Origin: RGIG4608 sp045631445
GTDB taxonomy: Bacteria; Bacillota; Clostridia; Oscillospirales; CAG-272
Reading direction: 5' to 3'
DNA length: 64,000 bases
Assembly: GCA_045631445.1 (NCBI GenBank)
Contig: JAZQUS010000054.1
Span: 21,418-85,417 of the forward strand
Shown: positions 8,222 to 15,330 of the stretch, piece by piece
How the letters are laid out: every line of letters begins with the position of its first letter
How positions within the stretch are numbered: the first letter of the stretch is position 1
Program-made: the position numbers and the translations under genes
Notes under the pieces: generated by a model
Database searches by the model: none
The model's input: only the letters and a program-made list of their open reading frames with translations
Told to the model about the DNA's origin: nothing

Positions 8222-9556
8222 ATGACACTTAAATTAAATGACAAATACTTAAAAGATTTTATATCAGAGCATGAGTATCAATGCATCGCACCAATGGTAG
8301 CCGTTGCTGATAAAATGCTTAGAGAAAAGAGCGGAGCAGGTAACGACTTCCTTGGTTGGATGGATTTGCCCCAAAATTATGATAAGGAAGAATTTGAAAG
8401 AATCAAGGTTGCTGCTAAGAAAATTCAGTCAGACTGCGATGCATTTATCGTAATCGGCATTGGAGGTTCATATCTTGGTGCAAGAGCGGTGATTGATTTC
8501 CTTAATTCTGCACAGCGCAAGGGGGCAGTAAAGACACCTGATATTTATTATGCAGGTTGCAATATCAGTGCAACTGCTCTTAATGAGCTTCTCTATATTT
8601 GTGAAAATAAAAATGTATGCATTAACGTTATATCCAAATCAGGTACTACAACAGAGCCTGCAGTTGCATTTAGAGTTCTTCGCGCATTCCTTGAGAAGAA
8701 ATATGGCGTTGAAGAAGCTAAACAGAGAATTTACGTTACTACTGACAAGGCGCGTGGAACACTTAAAGCATTTTCAACTCAGCAGGGATATGAAACATTT
8801 GTTGTACCCGATGATGTTGGCGGAAGATTTTCGGTTCTTACAGCGGTAGGACTTCTTCCCATTGCTGTTGCAGGTATTGACATTGATGCTCTTATGCACG
8901 GTGCTAATGATGCAAGAATTGCATATTCAAGCTCTGATATGTATCAAAATGATGCATATAAATATGCAGCAATGAGAAATATTCTTTACCGCAAGGGTAA
9001 ATCCGTTGAACTTCTTGTTGGATATGAGCCGTTCGTTGGTATGGTTCAGGAATGGTGGAAGCAGCTTTATGGTGAAAGCGAAGGTAAGGACGGAAAGGGC
9101 ATTTTCCCCGCATCCGTAATTTTCTCTACAGACCTTCACTCGCTTGGACAGTATATTCAGGAAGGACAGAGAATACTCTTTGAAACAGTTCTTTCTATTA
9201 ACGATACAAAGAGCACATTCGAAATTCCTTATGATGAAGCTAATATTGACGGCCTTAACTTCCTTGCAGGCAGAGATGTTAATGAACTTAAACAGACAGC
9301 TATGAGAGCAACTCAGCTTGCTCATATTGATGGCGGAGTTCCCAACATTCATATTGAACTTGCGGAACGTAACGAGTATTCTCTTGGATATTTGATTTAC
9401 TTCTTTGAGCTTGCTTGTGCTATGTCAGGGTACCTTCTTGGTGTTAATCCTTTTGACCAGCCCGGTGTTGAAGCATATAAGAAAAATATGTTTGCAATGC
9501 TTGGAAAACCCGGTTATGAGGAAATGAAAAAGGCACTTGAGGAAAGAATTATATAA
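8222..9556 (+). CDS. pgi: Glucose-6-phosphate isomerase
   Basis: 444 residues, the compact bacterial length. Sugar-phosphate-binding IGIGGSYLGARAVIDFL, NVISKSGTTTEPAVAFR, the signature VGGRFSVLTAVGLLP, and GVNPFDQPGVEAYK with the C-terminal active-site lysine region. It interconverts glucose-6-phosphate and fructose-6-phosphate in glycolysis. Codon use is richer in C-ending codons than neighbouring genes, as expected for a highly expressed gene. It has its own promoter and seems monocistronic. Confidence 0.97.
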   Translation: MTLKLNDKYLKDFISEHEYQCIAPMVAVADKMLREKSGAGNDFLGWMDLPQNYDKEEFERIKVAAKKIQSDCDAFIVIGIGGSYLGARAVIDFLNSAQRKGAVKTPDIYYAGCNISATALNELLYICENKNVCINVISKSGTTTEPAVAFRVLRAFLEKKYGVEEAKQRIYVTTDKARGTLKAFSTQQGYETFVVPDDVGGRFSVLTAVGLLPIAVAGIDIDALMHGANDARIAYSSSDMYQNDAYKYAAMRNILYRKGKSVELLVGYEPFVGMVQEWWKQLYGESEGKDGKGIFPASVIFSTDLHSLGQYIQEGQRILFETVLSINDTKSTFEIPYDEANIDGLNFLAGRDVNELKQTAMRATQLAHIDGGVPNIHIELAERNEYSLGYLIYFFELACAMSGYLLGVNPFDQPGVEAYKKNMFAMLGKPGYEEMKKALEERII

Positions 9557-9614
9557 AGTTTGTAAAATTTGCAAATTTTGTGCATATTTTTGAGTAATTT
9601 TTTATAAAAAACTC

Positions 9615-9643
9615 TTGCATTTTATCTTTCCATAGTGTATAAT
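9615..9643 (+). promoter_or_regulatory. Sigma-A-type promoter of the small P-loop gene
   Basis: TTGCAT (9615-9620), 17-base spacer, perfect TATAAT (9638-9643). Confidence 0.72.
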
Positions 9644-9694
9644 TAATACATAAAAGGAGCTTTATGCTTCAATAACTCTTGGAGGTAACTTATT

Positions 9695-10102
9695 ATGGTG
9701 AAATTAATAATTGGCGTTAAAGGTACAGGCAAAACAAAAACTCTTATCGATATGGTAAACGCTGCTCAAAATGAAACAAAAGGAAATGTAGTTTGCATTG
9801 AAAAGGGCAACAAGTTGCGTTATGACATTAATAGCCAAGTTAGACTTATAGATACAGTTGAATATTTAGTAGCTGATGCTCAGGCACTTTTTGGCTTTGT
9901 AGCTGGTATTTTGGCAAGCAACTACGACGTTACTGATATTTTCATTGACTCTTGCTTGAAGATTTGCAATGAAGACGTTGCTGCTTTTGAAAAATTCTTG
10001 CTTGAGGTTGAAGCCCTTGCGCTTAAGAATGATGTTAACTTTGTTATCACATCTTCTTTGCCTGTAGAAAATGTAACAGATATAATGAAGAAATTCATCT
10101 AA
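9695..10102 (+). CDS. Small P-loop protein of unknown function
   Basis: 135 residues. A Walker A motif GVKGTGKT sits at residues 7-14 and a Walker-B-like hydrophobic strand IFIDS around residue 88, so nucleotide binding is likely. The rest has no motif I recognise. It is smaller than typical kinases and lacks a lid. It has its own promoter and terminator. The next gene is a cytidylate-kinase-like protein, but the two are separated by the terminator, so a shared pathway is only a guess. Confidence 0.7.
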   Translation: MVKLIIGVKGTGKTKTLIDMVNAAQNETKGNVVCIEKGNKLRYDINSQVRLIDTVEYLVADAQALFGFVAGILASNYDVTDIFIDSCLKICNEDVAAFEKFLLEVEALALKNDVNFVITSSLPVENVTDIMKKFI

Positions 10103-10110
10103 ATAAATAT

Positions 10111-10142
10111 AATAGCCCAATCAAATGATTGGGCTATTTTTT
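10111..10142. terminator. Intrinsic terminator
   Basis: AATAGCCCAATC and GATTGGGCTATT form a perfect 12-bp stem around a short loop, followed by TTTTT. Confidence 0.9.
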
Positions 10143-10143
10143 A

Positions 10144-10172
10144 TTGACAAAATGCTTTTTTAATGTTATAAT
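10144..10172 (+). promoter_or_regulatory. Near-consensus sigma-A promoter
   Basis: TTGACA (10144-10149), 17-base spacer, TATAAT (10167-10172), plus TGn extended -10. It is the best match to consensus in the window and begins immediately after the preceding terminator. Confidence 0.85.
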
Positions 10173-10205
10173 TGTTTTATAATTCTTTTGCAAAGGAGTT
10201 TAATT

Positions 10206-10808
10206 ATGAATAAGATAATAACTATTGGTAGAGAATTTGGAAGTGGCGGTAGGGAATTTGGAAGAAGACTTGCCGAGGAGCTTGGAATAGAATATTATGA
10301 TAAGGAAATAATTTGTGCAATTGCCGAAAAAACTTCAATGTCACAGGAGTACGTTCAAGAGGTGCTTGAAGGTAAGCCACACACCCTTTATCCAATTACT
10401 ATTGGTCAAAGTATGTTAATTGCAGATAATTTTTATATTCAGCAAGAGCAGTCAATTTATCTTGCACAAAGTGAAATAATAAGAGAGCTTGCTCAAAAAT
10501 CAAGTTGTGTTATAGTTGGTAGATGTGCTGACTTTATTTTGAGAGACCTCAAACCTTATCGCATATTTGTATATGCAGATATGGATAGTAGAGTTAAAAG
10601 ATGCATTTCTCGAAACAAGGAATTCGAGAAGCATTTAACCGAAAAAGAAATTAGAAAACAAATTACAAAAATAGATAAAAACAGGGCAAAATATTATAAC
10701 TACTATACTGGTAACGATTGGGGAGATAAGAATAACTATGATCTTTGTATAAATACTACGGATCTCGTTATAAAAGACATTGTTCCCGTAATTGCTAAAA
10801 TGCTTTAA
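10206..10808 (+). CDS. Cytidylate kinase-like family protein
   Basis: 200 residues. Begins with IITIGREFGSGGREFGRRLA, a P-loop variant shared by the cytidylate-kinase-like (AAK domain) family of Clostridia, followed by YYDKEIICAIAEKTSMS and VIVGRCADFILRD. It is not canonical Cmk, and the true substrate is unknown. AAGGAG at 10193-10198 fixes ATG 10206. Confidence 0.82.
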   Translation: MNKIITIGREFGSGGREFGRRLAEELGIEYYDKEIICAIAEKTSMSQEYVQEVLEGKPHTLYPITIGQSMLIADNFYIQQEQSIYLAQSEIIRELAQKSSCVIVGRCADFILRDLKPYRIFVYADMDSRVKRCISRNKEFEKHLTEKEIRKQITKIDKNRAKYYNYYTGNDWGDKNNYDLCINTTDLVIKDIVPVIAKML

Positions 10809-10820
10809 TATATTGGATTA

Positions 10821-10851
10821 GCTCCACCGATTTTTTTCGGTGGGGCTTTTT
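10821..10851 (+). terminator. Intrinsic terminator
   Basis: GCTCCACCGA / TCGGTGGGGC pair (one G-U) around a T6 loop and are followed by TTTTAT. Confidence 0.85.
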
Positions 10852-10909
10852 ATTCGTCACTTATAATTTACTTTTGCAATATAATGTAGTAAAGATAAGG
10901 AGGTGGAAT

Positions 10910-11746
10910 ATGAAGATTATTTTTTTGGGTGGCGATTTACGCCAAAAATATGCAAACGATTATTTGATTAATAACGGATTTGATTCAAAACTATATCTTA
11001 ATTTTGATGTAATGAACATTGAGAATGAAATTAGAGACGCTAAAATTATTGCTCTGCCAATTCCGATTTCAAATGATAGCATTCATTTGAATATGAATGA
11101 AAATAGCATATTAATAGATGATGTAATAGAAATGACAAAATTGAATTCGGTTATTTTGGGTGGGAAATTGACTAATAAAATGATGGACAAATACGCTAAA
11201 AATAGAATTCTTATTGACTATATGGACATTGAGCCATTTCAAATTCAAAACGCGCTTCTTTCTGCAGAGGGGGCAATATATTATGCGAAAGAAAAAATAG
11301 AAAAGAGTATATACGGGTCTAATATCGCAATATTAGGGTGCGGACGGATTGGTAAAATTCTTGCATATTTATTACGCTCGCAGGGGGCTATTGTTACGGT
11401 GATGGCAAGATGTGATGTGAATCTTGTGTGGAGTAAATTAATAGGCTTAAATACTTTAAAAATATCAGCCAAAAACAAACTGATTACTAAAAAATACGAT
11501 ATTATTTTTAACACCATACCACACAGGGTTATGGACGAAGAGTTTATCAATGCTTTAGATGAAAATACACTAATTATTGATCTTGCATCATTTCCTTACG
11601 GAATTGATGATAGATTTGTGAATGAATATAACTTAAAATATTATAGGGAACTTGGAATTCCAGGTAGATATGCGCCTGTGAGCGCTGGGGAAATAATTGC
11701 CAAGACCATAATAACTAACATACTTACGAGGGAGGATATAATTTGA
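10910..11746 (+). CDS. dpaA: Dipicolinate synthase subunit A
   Basis: 278 residues. N-terminal FLGGDLRQKYANDYLINNG and a Rossmann fold with the nucleotide-binding loop ILGCGRIGKILAYLLRSQG, then NTIPHRVMDEEFI and GIPGRYAPVSAGEI, all typical of SpoVFA/DpaA. With DpaB it makes dipicolinic acid in the mother cell for loading into the spore core. AAGGAGGT at 10897-10904 fixes ATG 10910. The stop overlaps the dpaB start. A sporulation sigma promoter is expected upstream but I could not assign one. Confidence 0.93.
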   Translation: MKIIFLGGDLRQKYANDYLINNGFDSKLYLNFDVMNIENEIRDAKIIALPIPISNDSIHLNMNENSILIDDVIEMTKLNSVILGGKLTNKMMDKYAKNRILIDYMDIEPFQIQNALLSAEGAIYYAKEKIEKSIYGSNIAILGCGRIGKILAYLLRSQGAIVTVMARCDVNLVWSKLIGLNTLKISAKNKLITKKYDIIFNTIPHRVMDEEFINALDENTLIIDLASFPYGIDDRFVNEYNLKYYRELGIPGRYAPVSAGEIIAKTIITNILTREDII

Positions 11747-12303
11747 TTGGATTTGCTTTGACAGGGTCATTTTGTACAATATCGAAAGCGTTAGAAATAA
11801 TGAATGATTTGGTATTAAAAGGATATGATATTTTGCCTATTATGAGCGAAAATGTGTATAATACGAACACAAGATTTGCTTCTTTTGATGACGTTAGAAA
11901 AAGGGCTATGGAAATTAGTGGCAGGAAAATTATACACACTATCACGGACGCAGAACCGCTTGGTCCCAAAATCAAGCTTGATGCTATGGTAGTGTGTCCC
12001 TGCACGGGAAATACACTCTCCAAAATAGCAAACGGAATTACTGATACAAGCGTTACCATGGCGACGAAGGCACATTTGAGAAATAATAATCCCTTGTTGA
12101 TTTGTTTAGCATCCAATGATGCTCTTTCTGCAAATTTGAAAAATATAGCTACTTTAATGTCACGCAAAAATGTGTATTTTACGCCTATGCACCAAGATGA
12201 TCCGATAAACAAACCACATTCTCTTGTTGCAGAGTTTGAACTTGTAGAAAATTCTTTGCAACTTGCATTTTTAGGAAAACAAAATCCTAAAATATTTATA
12301 TAA
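11743..12303 (+). CDS. dpaB: Dipicolinate synthase subunit B
   Basis: 186 residues. Flavoprotein-like fold with GFALTGSFCTISKALEIM at the start and VVCPCTGNTLSKIANGITD in the middle, the SpoVFB/DpaB pattern. The start is TTG 11743, overlapping the dpaA stop (TTGA), with GGGAGG at 11730-11735 seven bases upstream; this implies translational coupling in a fixed subunit ratio. Together with dpaA it marks the organism as an endospore former. Confidence 0.93.
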   Translation: MIGFALTGSFCTISKALEIMNDLVLKGYDILPIMSENVYNTNTRFASFDDVRKRAMEISGRKIIHTITDAEPLGPKIKLDAMVVCPCTGNTLSKIANGITDTSVTMATKAHLRNNNPLLICLASNDALSANLKNIATLMSRKNVYFTPMHQDDPINKPHSLVAEFELVENSLQLAFLGKQNPKIFI

Positions 12304-12305
12304 GC

Positions 12306-12340
12306 AACAATCGCAGACAAAATCTGTCTGCGATTGTTAT
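12306..12340. terminator. Bidirectional terminator between dpaB and nrdG
   Basis: A perfect 14-bp stem (AACAATCGCAGACA at 12306-12319, partner 12325-12338) with a 5-base loop. It serves the convergent dpaAB and nrdDG operons. Confidence 0.85.
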
Positions 12341-12900
12341 TATTCATATATGTTTCCACTTCCCATTTTTCTTTCCCAAACGCCGTCAAGAAGTATCATT
12401 TTATCTTGAGAGAGAGAAGCTTTAACGTCAATTATATTTTGATTAGAGGATCCCCTAAATAGCAGTGCGGGACTTTTTAATTCCTCAACAAATTTGCCAT
12501 CAACAAGTACATCAATAAGTTCGAGCAATTTATTAACGCTTTCTTGATTTTGTCTAACTTTAGGAAGAAGGTCTTTTTCAAAACTAAAGCCCGAATAACA
12601 CCATATCTTTTTGTTTGGTAATTCAGCCTTGAACTGAGTTAGAAGTTCAATAAGTGCATCTTGATTTTCGGGTTCAAACGGTTCTCCGCCAAGAAGAGTT
12701 AATCCTTCGATAAACGATGGTCTTGATGCATCTATTATCTTATCTATTTCGGCTTGAGTGAACGGATTACCATAATTAAAATTCCATGTTTCCGGGTTAA
12801 AACATCCCTTGCAATGATGTCTGCAACCGCTAACAAAAAGGGAAGTTCTTACACCGGGGCCGTTGGCTATGTCATTTTCACGAATAAGAGCGTAATTCAT
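12340..12900 (-). CDS. nrdG: Anaerobic ribonucleotide reductase activating enzyme
   Basis: 186 residues. The radical SAM cysteine motif CRHHCKGC (C26, C30, C33) binds the 4Fe-4S cluster; TLLGGEPF follows as the GGE-type motif. It uses S-adenosylmethionine to install the glycyl radical on NrdD. It lies 12 bases downstream of nrdD and shares its promoter. Confidence 0.95.
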   Translation of the reverse strand: MNYALIRENDIANGPGVRTSLFVSGCRHHCKGCFNPETWNFNYGNPFTQAEIDKIIDASRPSFIEGLTLLGGEPFEPENQDALIELLTQFKAELPNKKIWCYSGFSFEKDLLPKVRQNQESVNKLLELIDVLVDGKFVEELKSPALLFRGSSNQNIIDVKASLSQDKMILLDGVWERKMGSGNIYE

Positions 12901-12912
12901 AAGTGCCTCTTA

Positions 12913-15087
12913 TCAAAGATGAAGAACTCTTTCTTTGATTTCTTGAGTTCTGCCCTGATTCCAATACTGTGTACCGATATAGCCACAGGTTCTACGCGCA
13001 ACGTTCATTGTAGACTGGTCGGTGTTTCCGCAGTTGGGACATTTCCAAACGAGTTTTCCATCCTCATCAACAACTTCAATCTCACCGTCAAATCCACAAG
13101 CTTGGCAATAGTCACTCTTGGTGTTAAGCTCGGCATACATAATATTGTCATATATGAACTTCATAACAGAGAGTACTGCATCAAGGTTATTTTGCATATC
13201 AGGAACTTCCACATAAGAGATTGCGCCACCGGGAGAAAGTGCTTGGAACTTGGACTCAAGAGCGAGCTTTTTGAAAGCATCAATTTCTTCTGTTACGTGT
13301 ACATGGTAGCTGTTAGTGATATAGGTTTTATCTGTAATGCCTTTAACAGTACCAAAGCGTTTTTGCAAGCATTTAGCAAATTTGTATGTGGTGCTTTCAA
13401 GAGGAGTACCGTAAAGGGAATAGTCAATACATTCCTCTGCCTTCCACTTGGCGGTATATTCATTAAGCTTTCTCATAATTTCAAGTCCAAGTGCTTCACC
13501 TTCGGGTTCAGTAAGCTTTTTGCCATTGAGAGCAAGAACACATTCCCAAAGTCCTGCATAACCAAGAGAAAGGGTAGAATATCCTCCGTGAAGATATTTG
13601 TCGATTACTTCACCCTTTGGAAGACGAAGAAGTGCTCCATGCTGCCAAAGGATTGGTGCAGCATCTGACAATGTGCCTGTAAGGCGTTCATGACGGCATT
13701 GCAATGCTCTATGACAAAGTTCCATTCTTGAGTCGAATATTTCCCAGAATTTATTCATATCACCTTCTGCAGAAAGACCGATATCAACAAGGTTAACTGT
13801 TACAACACCCTGATTAAATCTTCCATAATACTTGGGTTGACCGTTTTCATCAATGTATGGAGTCAAGAAGCTTCTGCATCCCATACAGGTGTAGCAATGA
13901 CCGTCTCCGTTTTTATCAATCTTATTTTGGAGCATGATTTTTTCGGAGATATAGTCGGGAACCATTCTTTTAGCAGTGCATTTTGCCGCAAGCTTTGTGA
14001 GATAGTAATAGGGGCTATCTTCGTGAATATTATCTTCTTCCAAAACATAGATAAGCTTTGGGAAGGCAGGAGTAACCCAAACACCTTTTTCATTTTTTAC
14101 TCCCTTATAACGTTGTTTAAGGGTTTCTTCAATAATGATTGCAAGGTCGCGTTTTTCGCGATCATTTTTTGCCTCATTCAAATACATAAACACGGTTACA
14201 AATGGAGCTTGTCCATTAGTGGTCATAAGAGTTACAACCTGGTATTGAATGGTTTGAACACCGCTTCTAATTTCCCCAAGAAGACGGTTTTCGGTAATTC
14301 TGTCAATATCTTCTTCGGTAACATCGGGATTTATGCTTCTAAGTTCATCTTCAACAGCAATTCTAATTTTTTTACGGCTTACATCAACGAATGGTGCAAG
14401 ATGAGTAAGGCTTATACTTTGGCCACCATATTGACAAGAAGCTACCTGAGCGATAATTTGTGTAGCAATGTTACAAGCGGTAGAGAAGCTGTGGGGCTTT
14501 TCAATCATGGTTCCGCTAATAACCGTACCGTTTTGGAGCATATCCTCAAGATTTACAAGGTCACAGTTGTGCATATGCTGAGCAAAATAGTCGGAATCGT
14601 GGAAGTGAATGATTCCTTTTTCATGCGCTTCAACAATATCTGCAGGAAGAAGAATACGTTTTGTGATATCCTTACTAACCTCGCCTGCCATATAGTCGCG
14701 TTGAACGCTGTTGACGGTGGGATTTTTGTTGGAGTTTTCCTGCTTTACTTCTTCGTTATTACACTCGATAAGACTGAGAATTTGCTCGTCAGTTGTGTTA
14801 GCTTTTCTTACAAGAGCTCGATTGTATCGATAGGTGATGTATCTACGCGCGACCTCAAATGCTCGTTGATTCATAATCTGGTCTTCAACCATATCTTGAA
14901 TTTCTTCTACATTTAGGGATCTATTCATATGAAGTGCTGCCATTTCGACATCTTCTGCTATTCTTTTAATTTGGATTTCTGTCATTCGTGCGCTTGGTAC
15001 AACGCTTTCGTTAGCTTTGGTTATAGCGATAATAATTTTGTTGGGATCAAATATCACTTCTGAGCCATTTCTTTTGATAATTTTCAT
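12913..15087 (-). CDS. nrdD: Anaerobic (class III) ribonucleoside-triphosphate reductase
   Basis: 724 residues. N-terminal ATP-cone regulatory domain (KIIKRNGSEVIFDPNKI, first ~95 residues), catalytic barrel with HFHDSDYFAQHMHNCDLVN, a zinc site CQACG...CPNCG near the C-terminus and the glycyl radical loop RRTCGYIG with Gly about residue 702. Reduces NTPs to dNTPs without oxygen. A clear TAAGGAGGT lies before the start. NrdR-type sites upstream indicate control by the dNTP-sensing repressor. Confidence 0.97.
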   Translation of the reverse strand: MKIIKRNGSEVIFDPNKIIIAITKANESVVPSARMTEIQIKRIAEDVEMAALHMNRSLNVEEIQDMVEDQIMNQRAFEVARRYITYRYNRALVRKANTTDEQILSLIECNNEEVKQENSNKNPTVNSVQRDYMAGEVSKDITKRILLPADIVEAHEKGIIHFHDSDYFAQHMHNCDLVNLEDMLQNGTVISGTMIEKPHSFSTACNIATQIIAQVASCQYGGQSISLTHLAPFVDVSRKKIRIAVEDELRSINPDVTEEDIDRITENRLLGEIRSGVQTIQYQVVTLMTTNGQAPFVTVFMYLNEAKNDREKRDLAIIIEETLKQRYKGVKNEKGVWVTPAFPKLIYVLEEDNIHEDSPYYYLTKLAAKCTAKRMVPDYISEKIMLQNKIDKNGDGHCYTCMGCRSFLTPYIDENGQPKYYGRFNQGVVTVNLVDIGLSAEGDMNKFWEIFDSRMELCHRALQCRHERLTGTLSDAAPILWQHGALLRLPKGEVIDKYLHGGYSTLSLGYAGLWECVLALNGKKLTEPEGEALGLEIMRKLNEYTAKWKAEECIDYSLYGTPLESTTYKFAKCLQKRFGTVKGITDKTYITNSYHVHVTEEIDAFKKLALESKFQALSPGGAISYVEVPDMQNNLDAVLSVMKFIYDNIMYAELNTKSDYCQACGFDGEIEVVDEDGKLVWKCPNCGNTDQSTMNVARRTCGYIGTQYWNQGRTQEIKERVLHL

Positions 15088-15145
15088 AGTAACCTCCTTA
15101 GAAATTTAATTCATATATATAAACGCGCTAAAATTCGACAGTTTA

Positions 15146-15174
15146 ATTATAACTATATATTGTGGTTGTGTCAA
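15146..15174 (-). promoter_or_regulatory. Sigma-A promoter of nrdDG
   Basis: Reading the minus strand, TTGACA (15169-15174) and TATAAT (15146-15151) are 17 bases apart. Confidence 0.82.
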
Positions 15175-15197
15175 TAGGAAAAATCAATATATTGTAA
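15150..15197. promoter_or_regulatory. Pair of NrdR-box-like palindromes
   Basis: Box 1 (15150-15165, TAACTATATATTGTGG) and box 2 (15182-15197, AATCAATATATTGTAA) match the ACACwATATATwGTGT NrdR consensus at about 13 and 12 of 16 positions. Their starts are 32 bases apart, the usual three-helical-turn spacing of NrdR sites. Box 1 sits between -35 and -10 of the nrdD promoter, so binding would block transcription. No nrdR gene is in the window. Confidence 0.72.
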
Positions 15198-15330
15198 ATT
15201 TTGTTACTAAGCAACAATTTTGAACTCGGTTTTTAGTTATTTTTGACATAGTGTATTATTTTAAGGAATTTTTAAGGTTGAAATGATAATATACGATTGC
15301 AAAAAAATACATTATATAGTAGGAGACATT

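Noticed and set aside
12754..14916. Long plus-strand open frames (12754-13668 and 13837-14916)
   Set aside because: They are antisense to nrdG and nrdD, lack binding sites and have no family resemblance; the minus-strand proteins are unambiguous.
15243..15313. Promoter for the ABC exporter from TTGACA at 15243
   Set aside because: No acceptable -10 element lies 16-18 bases downstream, and other candidates nearby were equally weak.
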